Assembly: GCF_000714815.1 (NCBI RefSeq)
Contig: NZ_JMIH01000015.1
Coordinates: forward strand, 62,001 to 126,000
Direction of reading: 5' to 3'
Source of the DNA: Anditalea andensis
Lineage (GTDB): Bacteria > Bacteroidota > Bacteroidia > Cytophagales > Cyclobacteriaceae
Length of the DNA stretch: 64,000 nucleotides
Part shown: in pieces, positions 44,613 through 54,059 of the stretch
Numbering within the stretch: the stretch's first letter is position 1
Layout of the letters: each line of letters begins with the position of its first letter
The notes under the pieces: model-generated
Seen by the model: only the letters and a program-made list of their open reading frames with translations
What the model was told of the DNA's origin: nothing
Database searches by the model: none
Program-made: the position numbers and the translations under genes

Positions 44613-46115
44613 TTATTTATCATAAATTTTATAATAAACATCACTCCATCTCAGCTCATTTTGAAGCTGTCTTAAATCAGTGGTTCTATCGATATTTACT
44701 GATTCTATTCCCGCAATATTAGCAAAATCATTGAGTATTTCGGTACTGATATTTTGGCTAAAGCAGGTATGGTGTGCGCCACCTGCGAGAATCCATGCTG
44801 CGCAGCCTGTTTTCATATCGGGTAATGGCTTCCACATTACTCTGGCTACAGGTAATTTGGGCAAGTCATGTGTAGGGGCCACCGCTTCCACTTCATTGAT
44901 GATCATTCTGAATCGATTGCCCATATCTACGATAGAAGCATTTAATCCCTGACCTCCATTTACATTAAAAACTAGCCTCACCGGGTCTTCCTTTCCTCCT
45001 ATACCCAGTGGATGAACTTCACAGGAAGGCTTATTTGCTGCAAGACACTCATCCACTTCAAGCATATGAGAACCGAGTACCAAGCTATTGTCTGGATCAA
45101 AATGATAAGTGTAATCTTCCATAAATGCATTGCCTCCTTCCAGACCTGTGCCCATCACTTTCATAGCCCTTACCAGTGCAGCAGTTTTCCAATCACCTTC
45201 TCCAGCAAATCCGTAACCTTTGGCCATCAGTCGCTGGACTGCTATGCCGGGCAATTGTTTCATTCCATGCAGGTCTTCAAATGTGTCCGAGAAACCTTTA
45301 AAGTTTCCGTTTTTAAGAAAAGTTTCCAATCCTATTTCAATACGGGCTGCCTCTATCAAAGACGCTCTTTTTTCTCCGTTTTCCAATAAATTATCCGAAA
45401 GATCGTACGAGGTTTCATATTCAGTCACCAAATCTTGGATCTGAGCATCTGATACGTCATTGATCACCTTCACCAGGTCGCCTACTGCAAAGGTATTTAC
45501 AGAAAAACCGAATTTCAGTTCTGCCTCGACTTTGTCTCCTTCGGTAACGGCCACATACCTCATATTGTCACCAAAACGGGCAAATTTCGCCCCCTGCCAG
45601 TCATGCCATCCACTTGCAGCCCTGGCCCATCCGTCTATTTGCTGGTGGACTTGGTTATCCTGCCAATGGCCTACCACCACTTTACGGTTGATACGCATAC
45701 GGGTGGCCATAAACCCAAACTCCCTGTCTCCATGAGCACTTTGATTAAGGTTCATGAAGTCCATATCAATGCTGTTCCAGGGAATGTCCCTGTTATATTG
45801 CGTATGGAGGTGAAGTAATGGTCTGTTAAGTATCTTTAGGCCATTGATCCACATTTTGGCAGGGGAAAATGTATGCATCCAAGTAATAACTCCTATACAG
45901 TTCTCAGCTTGATTGGCCTGCTGACAGACAGCATAGATTTCTTCCGTAGTGGTTACTATAGGTTTGAATACTATTGATACTGCTATGGAATCGGAGTTGT
46001 TCAATTCTTTGGCTATTGCCTCAGAATGATCTGCAACTTGCTGCAGTGTTTCTGGCCCGTATAGGTGCTGGCTTCCGGTTATAAACCAGACTTCATTATT
46101 TTTTAAGCTTTTCAT
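44613..46115 (-). CDS. araA: L-arabinose isomerase
   Basis: AraA converts L-arabinose to L-ribulose, the first intracellular step. The 500-residue length is exactly that of the E. coli enzyme. Family blocks include [53 protein letters not shown], and [19 protein letters not shown] with the catalytic Glu, then [13 protein letters not shown] and [14 protein letters not shown] with the metal-binding His. It follows the SSS symporter gene by 32 bases on the minus strand, so the order of transcription is symporter then araA. Confidence 0.97.
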   Translation of the reverse strand: MKSLKNNEVWFITGSQHLYGPETLQQVADHSEAIAKELNNSDSIAVSIVFKPIVTTTEEIYAVCQQANQAENCIGVITWMHTFSPAKMWINGLKILNRPLLHLHTQYNRDIPWNSIDMDFMNLNQSAHGDREFGFMATRMRINRKVVVGHWQDNQVHQQIDGWARAASGWHDWQGAKFARFGDNMRYVAVTEGDKVEAELKFGFSVNTFAVGDLVKVINDVSDAQIQDLVTEYETSYDLSDNLLENGEKRASLIEAARIEIGLETFLKNGNFKGFSDTFEDLHGMKQLPGIAVQRLMAKGYGFAGEGDWKTAALVRAMKVMGTGLEGGNAFMEDYTYHFDPDNSLVLGSHMLEVDECLAANKPSCEVHPLGIGGKEDPVRLVFNVNGGQGLNASIVDMGNRFRMIINEVEAVAPTHDLPKLPVARVMWKPLPDMKTGCAAWILAGGAHHTCFSQNISTEILNDFANIAGIESVNIDRTTDLRQLQNELRWSDVYYKIYDK

Positions 46116-46147
46116 TCTTTACGTGTTGATTTATAAAATTTCATTAA

Positions 46148-48022
46148 TTACATCCAAAAGAAATAGTAGAGTAGGCCTACTATTAATATAATTCCAGCGG
46201 CACCTAGGTTAAATGGTGTAGCCGTATCGAATAGTTCTGGATCTGTGTCCAGTGCATTGACATCAGCGTTTTTGAATTTTACATTTGTGTATAATATTAC
46301 GCCAAGCATGGTAAACATCGTAGCAGTCATAAATATGGATTCTATACCGATATGCTGGTATCTACTGAAGAAAACCGTCCCTAGTATAAGGCAGATCACG
46401 CCCCAAGCTATAAAGAAATAACTTGTATTTTTTATAGACCTCTCGTTACCGTATTCGGTTGAATTTGTTTTAGTAGAGTTACCTTTTTCATATAAGCTGA
46501 TGAGGGAGGCTATAAAGCACAATACTATAAACACATATCCCATTCTGATGAGGAAAGGCATGTCCGGGTACAGAACTTTGCATACTATGCCTGCAGGTAT
46601 AGTGGCTATGGCGGTCCATAGTGCGGCATTGGAGGTAATGTGCTTCCAGAAGAGGCCCATGCAGAATACTGCCACTACTCCAGGATAGATATATCCAGTA
46701 TATTCTTGTATATATTGGAATACCTGATCCAATGTTTGAAGGGCAGGTGCCACATATATGGCGATTAATAATGCTATGATGGCTACTATTCTTCCGGATC
46801 TTACCAGTTGCTTATTACTTGCATTTTTATTGAAATATACCCTGTAGATATCCATTGTGAAAATGGTGGAGGTACTATTGATCATGGAAGCTAGAGATGA
46901 TACTATGGCCGCTGCTAATGCAGCAAAAGCCAGACCCCTTACTCCTTGAGGAACAAAATTTTTCAAAAGCCAGGGATAGGCCTCATCTGATCTGTCTATA
47001 GTTCCTACCTGGTCCACCGGAACATTTAACATAGCAGCCAAATCCTCCGGACTGTATTCATTAATCAGGACATAAGCCGCTATACCGGGTATAACCACCA
47101 GAAGAGGTATTAGTATTTTAAGAAATGCAGCGAAAATAAGGCCTTTTTTTGCTTCATCAATACTTTTAGCAGCCAGGCCTTTTTGTATGATATATTGGTT
47201 AAAACCCCAGTAGCCTATATTCGTTAGCCACATTGCCCCAAAGATTACAGCTAGACCGGGTAAATCCTGAAAGGCATCTTTCACTCCCCCAGTTCCATCA
47301 GGAACCATAATTTCTCCTCTTGGGACTATCATGATAAAATGCTCACGTGCATTGGTATAGATGCCCTGAAGACCTGCCAGGACCCCATCGCCATGACCTA
47401 CAGCATCAAGTGCCAAATAAGTAGTGATAAGCCCTCCGCCTATCAGTACAAATACCTGTAATACATCAGTCCAAGCCACTGCTTCCAGCCCTCCATAGAC
47501 TGAATAAATACCGCTGAATAACAATAGGCCTATTATGCCATATATAAGGGGTACACCCATTATCTTCTCTAAAGCTAAAGCTCCCAAATAACTGACAGAT
47601 GTTAAATTCACAAATACATATACCAGAAGCCAGAATACTGCAAAGGCTGTACTAACTCCCTGGCTGAATCTTTGGCTGAGGAACTGAGGCATAGTGTAAA
47701 TTCCGTTCTTGATGAAGATCGGTAGAAAAAACTTAGCTACAATGATGAGCGTTATTGCTGCTATCCATTCATAAGCAGCTATACCTAACCCAATAGCATA
47801 ACCTGAGCCTGAAGTGCCAATAAAATGTTCCGCAGAAATGTTTGCAGCGATTAGTGATGCTCCGACTGCCCACCATGTCAGCGACTTGTCGGCTAAAAAA
47901 TACTCTTGAGCTGTTTTTTGTACCCCTTTTTTAGTGCGGGATACCCATAGGCCTAAGGAGATGATCATCAATCCATAGACTGCAAATATAATGTAATCCA
48001 ATGTAGAAAATCCAGCATTCAT
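46148..48022 (-). CDS. SSS-family sodium:sugar symporter (probably arabinose)
   Basis: A 624-residue transporter of the solute:sodium symporter family (vSGLT/SglT type) with about 14 helices. Characteristic pieces are YFLADKSLTWWAVGASLIAA, NISAEHFIGTSGSGYAIG, and YSVYGGLEAVAWTDVLQVFV, the SSS signature region. Near position 265 WLTNIGYWGFNQYIIQKGLA is typical of sugar carriers. It is upstream of araA in one operon and has an AraR-like operator 64 bases before its start, which points to L-arabinose as substrate. The family name alone would not tell the sugar. Confidence 0.9.
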   Translation of the reverse strand: MNAGFSTLDYIIFAVYGLMIISLGLWVSRTKKGVQKTAQEYFLADKSLTWWAVGASLIAANISAEHFIGTSGSGYAIGLGIAAYEWIAAITLIIVAKFFLPIFIKNGIYTMPQFLSQRFSQGVSTAFAVFWLLVYVFVNLTSVSYLGALALEKIMGVPLIYGIIGLLLFSGIYSVYGGLEAVAWTDVLQVFVLIGGGLITTYLALDAVGHGDGVLAGLQGIYTNAREHFIMIVPRGEIMVPDGTGGVKDAFQDLPGLAVIFGAMWLTNIGYWGFNQYIIQKGLAAKSIDEAKKGLIFAAFLKILIPLLVVIPGIAAYVLINEYSPEDLAAMLNVPVDQVGTIDRSDEAYPWLLKNFVPQGVRGLAFAALAAAIVSSLASMINSTSTIFTMDIYRVYFNKNASNKQLVRSGRIVAIIALLIAIYVAPALQTLDQVFQYIQEYTGYIYPGVVAVFCMGLFWKHITSNAALWTAIATIPAGIVCKVLYPDMPFLIRMGYVFIVLCFIASLISLYEKGNSTKTNSTEYGNERSIKNTSYFFIAWGVICLILGTVFFSRYQHIGIESIFMTATMFTMLGVILYTNVKFKNADVNALDTDPELFDTATPFNLGAAGIILIVGLLYYFFWM

Positions 48023-48085
48023 TTAAATTAGGTTTGGGTTTGAGTATAGCATATATTTCTTAAAAGGTATTAACCAGTTTCAATG

Positions 48086-48104
48086 AAGTGTTATATTTAC
48101 ACTT
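48086..48104 (-). promoter_or_regulatory. Candidate AraR operator of the symporter-araA operon
   Basis: AAGTGTTATATTTACACTT is a 6-7-6 dyad. Read on the minus strand it contains TGTAAATATAACA, which shares its start and ACA end with the sequence before susC. It lies 64 bases upstream of the symporter start. Confidence 0.55.
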
Positions 48105-48138
48105 AAATTTTGAAATTTAAAAATGCTATCAAAAATTT

Positions 48139-48852
48139 TTATTCATTGAGTGCTGTAATCTCTGTTTTGGGTACAAAATTTAATAAACTTTCAAACTTTT
48201 CTTTGTAATGTTCTTTATCGATAGAATAATAGAAGGCCCCTTTTTTTGAACTGGATTTGTCTTTTTCTTGCTCTTTTATTAAAAGGTTGGTGGATAGGAC
48301 CTTTCTGCTAAAATTTCTTTTGTCTATTTTAGTGTCATATAGTCCTTCGTACATGGCCTGAAGCTGTGGAAGGGTAAATTTTTCGGGCAGTAATTCGAAT
48401 AAAATTGGATGAAAGGCAGCCTTGTACCTCAGTCTTTGGAGAGCGGTATCGACCATTTGGGCATGGTCAAAAATTAATTTTGGCAGTTCTCTAAGTAAAA
48501 ACCATCTTGCATGAAAATCATCATTGATTTGTTGCTCGTATTTATGGATATCGATCAAAGCAACATAGGCCATGGCAATGACCCGTTCGATGGGATCTCT
48601 GTCAGGTTCACTGAATGCCTGCAACTGTTCTAAATACACGTTTTTTAAACCGGTCAGCTGTTTCAAAACCCGGTCCGCCGCCTGTTCTAACGATTCTTTT
48701 TCCTGAACAAAACCGCCCATAAGGCTCCATTTTTCCTTTTCAGGGGCAAAACCTCTCTGGATCAACAATACCTTATAATCAGTGCCATCAAAACCGAAAA
48801 TAATGCAGTCTACGGCTACCAACATGCGGTTCTGGCTAGAATATTTAATCAT
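48139..48852 (-). CDS. araR: AraR-like Nudix-family transcriptional regulator
   Basis: A 237-residue regulator with an N-terminal Nudix-like domain and a C-terminal winged-helix part, as in NrtR and the Bacteroides arabinose regulator AraR (BT0354). The N-terminus VAVDCIIFGFDGTDYKVLLI leads to GGFVQEKESLEQAADRVLKQ, where the catalytic Nudix pattern is lost: the REUxEExGU box reads RVLKQLTGL, without the three catalytic acids. This argues for a sugar-binding rather than hydrolase role. The C-terminal ILFELLPEKFTLPQLQAMYE, followed by KRNFSRKVL, is the DNA-binding region. It separates the symporter-araA operon from susCD and is probably the local regulator. Confidence 0.87.
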   Translation of the reverse strand: MIKYSSQNRMLVAVDCIIFGFDGTDYKVLLIQRGFAPEKEKWSLMGGFVQEKESLEQAADRVLKQLTGLKNVYLEQLQAFSEPDRDPIERVIAMAYVALIDIHKYEQQINDDFHARWFLLRELPKLIFDHAQMVDTALQRLRYKAAFHPILFELLPEKFTLPQLQAMYEGLYDTKIDKRNFSRKVLSTNLLIKEQEKDKSSSKKGAFYYSIDKEHYKEKFESLLNFVPKTEITALNE

Positions 48853-48872
48853 ATTACATGGGTTTTTAAAAT

Positions 48873-48918
48873 TGGTATTAAAGATACCATTCTATAATTA
48901 AAACACAAATTTACACTT
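48873..48918 (-). promoter_or_regulatory. araR promoter overlapped by two operator-like sequences
   Basis: On the minus strand TTTG (48906-48909) and TATCTTTA (48879-48886) are 19 bases apart, a near-consensus promoter. The -7 lies inside the dyad TGGTAT-CTTTA-ATACCA (48873-48889). The -33 lies inside AAGTGTAAATTTGTGTT (48902-48918), which shares AAGTGTAAAT with the symporter operator. Confidence 0.55.
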
Positions 48919-49075
48919 ATCATATCAAGAATGTATTTATTGAATTTTCTAGTCATTCTATCCTTTTAAATGATGGATTTATACTCATATGAGCTCAATA
49001 TTTTAACAGGGCTGGATCAATATGATTGATAATTGAAACAATATAAAGGGGATATGATTATGATTAAAATCAATT

Positions 49076-49093
49076 AGTGTAAAAAATACATTT
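49076..49093 (+). promoter_or_regulatory. Candidate AraR operator upstream of susC
   Basis: AGTGTAAAAAATACATTT contains TGTA-AAAAA-TACA, a dyad related to the symporter-side site (TGTAAATATAACA). It is 161 bases before the susC start and just before its possible -33 element. Confidence 0.5.
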
Positions 49094-49253
49094 AAAATTT
49101 TGCATGCTATCTTTTAATTTTCTAATATTCGAAAACAAACGATTGCTGAAATCAAATTGACCTTGATGATTATCAGCTATTGTAGGCTTAACGGTCCTGT
49201 TAAAAGCAGGTGTTTTTAAATAAAAATCTAATTATACTATAAACCCCCACAAA

Positions 49254-52200
49254 ATGAAATTAAAATTTTTACCCCCCAAGCTACTGATGGCTTTTATGGT
49301 GCTAGTTTCTAGCATCGGGCCCATACAGGTAATAGCTTCTCCAGCTTCCTCAAATGTTACGGTTAGTGATTTTGAGGATATTACAATTACAGGTAGGGTC
49401 ATTTCGGCTGCAGATGGTGAGCCTATACCAGGCGCATCTGTTACAGTAAAAGGAACTACCAGAGGTGTTCCCACGGATATGGATGGTGCCTTTGAAATAT
49501 CCGTACCCGATGAAAATGCGGTCTTAGTTGTATCATTTATCGGATTTATGTCCCAAGAAGTGCCTGTTGGTAACAGGACGCTACTCAATGTGCAGCTTCA
49601 GGAAGATGTAAGCAGCTTAGATGAAGTAGTAGTAGTAGGATATGGTACACAGAGAAGAGCTGATATCACCGGATCTGTGGCTATAGTAGAGACGTCTGAG
49701 ATGAAAAAGTTTGCCACAAGCGATGTCGCCCAAATGCTTCAAGGCAGGGTTTCGGGTGTTCAGGTAACAGCAGATGGACAACCTGGTGCAGTTCCGAATG
49801 TGCGTGTAAGGGGAGTAGGTACATTTGGTAATAACCAGCCACTATATGTAGTGGATGGTGTGCCGGTGGGTACTACGGTAAGGGATTTTAACCCGAATGA
49901 TATTGAATCGATGCAAGTATTGAAGGATGCCTCGGCAACTGCCATATATGGTAGCCGTGCTGCAAATGGCGTCGTCATCATTACTACCAGGCAGGGTAGG
50001 AAAAATACTGATCTTACCGTAGAGTATAATGGCTATTATGGTATCGATCAAGTATGGCAAAGAATGCCAGTATTGGGAAGAGAAAATTATCAAATGATGG
50101 CCAATGAAGTGAGGGTCAATGCTGGAAGGCCTTTGATTCCAGGCAATAACCCCACTTCTCCAGTTTATATCAATGATGTAGACAATGATTGGCAACAGTT
50201 AGGTTTTAAAAATGGAATGCGGCAAAACCATAATCTAGGTTTTTCCGGGGGGGGTGAACGTACTACTTATAATTTATCTCTGGACTTTTTTGGTAATGAT
50301 GGAATATTGGTAGGTAATGGTCCTTCTTACGACCGGTATTCTGCGAGATTGAATACCACCGCTGAGAAAGGCATATTTAAAATGGGATCATCTTTTTATT
50401 ATACCCATTCCAGAGAAAACACCTTGACTTTTAATGACCAAGTTTTAACCGGTGGCAGGCCCCCTCTAGTGAATGATCTGCTCATGACCCCGCCTACTAT
50501 GAGATTATATAATCCTAATAATGTAGGGGGTTTTGGCGGTACTGATGCAGATGTTCATAGTGTGATAGCGCTAAATGCCCCTGGAATTAATACTTTATTT
50601 GAAAACTGGGTGGATGTAGACCGGATTTTTGCCAATATTTTCGGAGAACTTCAGCTATTGGATAAAGACGGTCACCGGTTAAAATACAGGGTAAATTTAG
50701 GATGGGACAAAACCATGACCCGAGATTTTTCATTAGTCCCGGAATTTAATATGGGATATTTCTTTAATAATGCTATAGCAAGGCTAAATGACGGGTCTAG
50801 GATTTTTACAGTAGGACTAGTGGAAAATACCTTGAATTATAACAAGTCATTCGGCAACCATAATTTAGATGTTCTGATAGGTCATACATTTCAAGCAAAC
50901 AGTACCATAAACAGAAACGGGTATACTGAAGGCCTTCCAAGACCCTATTATCCTGTTTTGTCAAACGGTACAAACCAGACTGCCAGCGGATCAGAGTTCC
51001 GTAGTGCCTTAGATTCTTACCTGGGTAGGATAAATTATGATTATGATGGAAAATACCTTATGACGGCCACTATTAGACAGGATGGTTCATCGAGATTTGC
51101 CCCTGCTTCTAGATATGGAGTATTTCCATCGCTGGCATTGGGTTGGAGAATATCTCAGGAGGAATTTTTCCCCTTCAATCAAGATGCCGTATCAGATCTG
51201 AAAATAAGAGGAAGTTATGGTCAGTTAGGAAACCAGGAAATTGGAGACTACTTATATCAAAATTATGTAAATAGAAATATACCTTATCACTTTGCCGGTG
51301 ATGATGTAGTCATCGGTGGTATACAGACTGCATTGGTGGATCCGGATATACAGTGGGAAACAGCTACTTCTATGAATATAGGTCTAGATGGTACCTTGTT
51401 TAAAGGAAAACTGACTTTCGCTGCTGACTATTATAATAAAACTACTACAGATTTGTTGGTAGGCGTGCCTATACCTGCCTCGACAGGGTCGATAAATACT
51501 GCTCCTGTGGTAAATGCAGGGTCTCTTCGTAATAAAGGATTGGATTTTGATCTTGGATATCATAAGTATGAAGGGGAATTTACCTTTGATATCAATGCCA
51601 ATGTGAGTACACTATCTAATGAAGTGTTGTCTTTGGGTGGTTCTAATGAGCCCATATATGGTGTAGGGACTATCACCCGGGTAGGTGGTGAAGTAGGGGA
51701 GCATTTTGGTTGGCTTTATGATGGATTGTTTCAAAGCCAAGAAGAAATACAGAACCATGCCTTCCAAAATGCCAGTACCTCTCCAGGTGATGTTAGGTTT
51801 GTGGATGTAAATGGTGATGGAGTGATCAATGATGCAGATAGGGTAGCTTTAGGTAGTTCTATACCTTCTTTAACCTATGGATTTAACTTTTCAGCCAGAT
51901 ACAAAAGTTTTGACTTTACTACTTTCGCTTCCGGCGCGAGTGGATACGATATACATAGCAGGCTATATAGAACACTGATGCATACATCAGATTTTATAAA
52001 CTGGCATGAAGATATTCTTGAAAGATGGACACCGGAGAATACCAATACTGATATACCAAGAGTAGTGGAATTTGATCCTAATAATAATGGCAGAGATTCC
52101 AACCGTCCGGGATGGTTGCAGCCAGGAAGACACCTCAGGTTAAACACAGTATCTTTAGGCTATACGATTCCAGAAAATTCCATACAAGGTATTAGAACAG

Positions 52201-52355
52201 CCAGAGTATATGTTACGCTGCAGAACTTATATACCTTCCAGAATTATAAAGCATACAATCCCGACTTTACATCTGGCGTGTTTGAGCCCGCATTTGACAA
52301 TGGATCTTACCCATTGCCAAGAACCTACATGCTGGGTGTTCAACTTTCATTTTAA
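49254..52355 (+). CDS. SusC/RagA-type TonB-dependent outer-membrane receptor
   Basis: A 1033-residue outer-membrane porin for glycan fragments. The signal sequence is followed by a carboxypeptidase-regulatory-like domain (TGRVISAADGEPIPGASVTV, about residues 45-115). The plug domain begins DEVVVVGYGTQRRADITGSV, with NNQPLYVVDGVPVGT and NGVVIITTRQGRKN. The remaining part is the 22-strand barrel, ending RTYMLGVQLSF, with a final aromatic residue typical for BAM targeting. It is paired with the SusD gene after 34 bases. Its substrate should be arabinan or arabinose oligosaccharides given the linked GH43, GH51 and GH127 genes. Confidence 0.95.
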   Translation: MKLKFLPPKLLMAFMVLVSSIGPIQVIASPASSNVTVSDFEDITITGRVISAADGEPIPGASVTVKGTTRGVPTDMDGAFEISVPDENAVLVVSFIGFMSQEVPVGNRTLLNVQLQEDVSSLDEVVVVGYGTQRRADITGSVAIVETSEMKKFATSDVAQMLQGRVSGVQVTADGQPGAVPNVRVRGVGTFGNNQPLYVVDGVPVGTTVRDFNPNDIESMQVLKDASATAIYGSRAANGVVIITTRQGRKNTDLTVEYNGYYGIDQVWQRMPVLGRENYQMMANEVRVNAGRPLIPGNNPTSPVYINDVDNDWQQLGFKNGMRQNHNLGFSGGGERTTYNLSLDFFGNDGILVGNGPSYDRYSARLNTTAEKGIFKMGSSFYYTHSRENTLTFNDQVLTGGRPPLVNDLLMTPPTMRLYNPNNVGGFGGTDADVHSVIALNAPGINTLFENWVDVDRIFANIFGELQLLDKDGHRLKYRVNLGWDKTMTRDFSLVPEFNMGYFFNNAIARLNDGSRIFTVGLVENTLNYNKSFGNHNLDVLIGHTFQANSTINRNGYTEGLPRPYYPVLSNGTNQTASGSEFRSALDSYLGRINYDYDGKYLMTATIRQDGSSRFAPASRYGVFPSLALGWRISQEEFFPFNQDAVSDLKIRGSYGQLGNQEIGDYLYQNYVNRNIPYHFAGDDVVIGGIQTALVDPDIQWETATSMNIGLDGTLFKGKLTFAADYYNKTTTDLLVGVPIPASTGSINTAPVVNAGSLRNKGLDFDLGYHKYEGEFTFDINANVSTLSNEVLSLGGSNEPIYGVGTITRVGGEVGEHFGWLYDGLFQSQEEIQNHAFQNASTSPGDVRFVDVNGDGVINDADRVALGSSIPSLTYGFNFSARYKSFDFTTFASGASGYDIHSRLYRTLMHTSDFINWHEDILERWTPENTNTDIPRVVEFDPNNNGRDSNRPGWLQPGRHLRLNTVSLGYTIPENSIQGIRTARVYVTLQNLYTFQNYKAYNPDFTSGVFEPAFDNGSYPLPRTYMLGVQLSF

Positions 52356-52389
52356 CTGTAGTGATTACTGAATCAAAGACTTTATTATT

Positions 52390-53952
52390 ATGAAAAATAT
52401 ACAAAAAATATACATTTGCCTATTACTCCTTTTCGGAGCGGTGGGATGTGGTGATCAGTTGGACCTCAACAATCCTAATAATCAGGTTCCAGCCGATTTT
52501 TGGCAGACGGAAAGCCATGCGTTAGAAGGTATAAACGCTGTCTATACTGCACTGATCATAGATGGTACCTATATGAGAATGATACCGGCCCTTACAGATG
52601 GGAGAGGGGATGATTTCCAGCAGGATACTCCTTGGTTGGATCTTGCACAGGTAGCTAATTTTTCTGCATTGCCTTCCACGGGCCCCATTCAATGGTTATG
52701 GCATGCCCATTTCCAGATCGTATTCAGGGCAAATCAGGTCTTGGAAAATGTACCCCCTATCGACATGGATGATGAATTGAAAAACCGAATAGTAGGTCAG
52801 GCACATTTTTTAAGAGGACTCGCTTATTTTAATTTGGTCACTAATTTTCAAAGGGTACCCCTGATCACATCTGTTCCTATAGAAAGTGCTGAATTTTATC
52901 CAGCCACTGCCTCAGAAGAGGAACTTTGGAGCCAGATCACAGCAGATTTTGAGCAGGCTAAGCAATTATTGCCAATCTCCTACTTAGGCGTAGGAGGTCC
53001 TGATAACAATCAGGTGGGAAGGGCTACCAGAGGTGCTGCCGCAGGCATGAAAGGAAAAGCTTTGTTATATCAAAGAAGATGGGCGGAAGCCACTACTGAA
53101 TTTGAATTTGTGGTAGGATTAGGCATTTATGGATTAGTAGATAATTTTAGAGAGAATTTTGGTTTTAATAATGAAAACAACAGGGAGTCATTATTTGAAA
53201 TTCAGTTTGCTACTCCCGATAGAGTTGGAGGCAATACATATAATTATGGTGGAGAGCCTAATGCCAACTGGATGCAGGTTTCATCGGTAGGCCATACCTA
53301 TGCCCAGCCTGGGTTCGGATATAATGATTTTGTTCCGTCAAGAGGTTTATATGATGCTTTCCATTTAGAAAGAACAGTTGACGGAAGAAAAGATCCTAGG
53401 CTTCTGTCTACCATAGCTTCATATGAGCCTGAAGAGAATTCTACCACTGTATATAACGGGGTGCCATGGCCTCATGCTCAAGATGCTATTTTTCCAAGGA
53501 AATATACCCATGATGGGTTAGGAGTAGCTACTGAAAGCCAAGGAGGTGTAGAGCGTTCAGGTATTAATTATAGGGTATTAAGATATGCTGATATTTTATT
53601 AATGCATGCTGAAGCACTGAATGAATTAGGAAGAACTGCTGAAGCTTACGATTTTATACAAATGGTGAGGGACAGAGCTAATTTACCTAGCCTATCAGTA
53701 GTAAGGCCCAATATGAATCAAAACCAGATGAAGGATCAGATTGCCCACGAGCGTTTTTTGGAATTTGCAATCGAGAGCCTACGCATCCATGATATTATCA
53801 GATGGGGTTGGTTTTATGACAGTGAAAAGCTGGCTATGCTAAGAGCAAATGATGTAGAGTTTACTAGATGGTCTCCGGGTAAAGAATACCTACCGATACC
53901 GCAAACTGAGCTGGATGTGAATCCAAATCTACTTCCAAATGATGCTAACTAA
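52390..53952 (+). CDS. SusD/RagB-family glycan-binding lipoprotein
   Basis: A 520-residue outer-membrane lipoprotein (Cys20 in FGAVGCGDQLDLNNPN) that forms the lid of the SusC porin. The N-terminal helix-rich domain with FWQTESHALEGINAVYTALI and the later LRGLAYFNLVTNF are family features; the C-terminal portion has NYRVLRYADILLMHAEALNE and ERFLEFAIESLRIHDIIRWG. It is coupled to the SusC gene. A hairpin lies between this gene and the first glycosidase gene. The bound glycan is inferred from context. Confidence 0.93.
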   Translation: MKNIQKIYICLLLLFGAVGCGDQLDLNNPNNQVPADFWQTESHALEGINAVYTALIIDGTYMRMIPALTDGRGDDFQQDTPWLDLAQVANFSALPSTGPIQWLWHAHFQIVFRANQVLENVPPIDMDDELKNRIVGQAHFLRGLAYFNLVTNFQRVPLITSVPIESAEFYPATASEEELWSQITADFEQAKQLLPISYLGVGGPDNNQVGRATRGAAAGMKGKALLYQRRWAEATTEFEFVVGLGIYGLVDNFRENFGFNNENNRESLFEIQFATPDRVGGNTYNYGGEPNANWMQVSSVGHTYAQPGFGYNDFVPSRGLYDAFHLERTVDGRKDPRLLSTIASYEPEENSTTVYNGVPWPHAQDAIFPRKYTHDGLGVATESQGGVERSGINYRVLRYADILLMHAEALNELGRTAEAYDFIQMVRDRANLPSLSVVRPNMNQNQMKDQIAHERFLEFAIESLRIHDIIRWGWFYDSEKLAMLRANDVEFTRWSPGKEYLPIPQTELDVNPNLLPNDAN

Positions 53953-54002
53953 ACAGGTAGAGATAAATAGATTTATCAAGATATAACCTATTACACCTTT
54001 CT

Positions 54003-54041
54003 AAGAACACACGGATGTTTATTTGACATTCCTGTGTTCTT
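54003..54041 (+). terminator. Intercistronic hairpin between susD and the first GH43 gene
   Basis: AAGAACACA (54003-54011) pairs with TGTGTTCTT (54033-54041), and a further GGA...TCC and TGT...ACA pairing extends it. It is followed by GGATTTT, not a strong T-run, so it may act as a partial terminator or mRNA stabiliser that sets different levels for susCD and the hydrolases. Confidence 0.55.
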
Positions 54042-54059
54042 GGATTTTAAATATTAAAA

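Larger units (their letters stand above)
48853..49253. other. Divergent control region between araR and susC
   Basis: A 401-base region without genes. It contains the araR promoter and palindrome (48873-48918), the susC-side operator candidate (49076-49093) and a possible susC promoter. The susC -33 would be TTTG at 49099-49102, with a weak -7 TAATATTC at 49123-49130. Confidence 0.55.

Noticed and set aside
45012-45389. 125-codon plus-strand frame within araA
   Set aside because: Shadow of the araA coding strand; no independent features and unusual Cys/His/Phe-rich composition.
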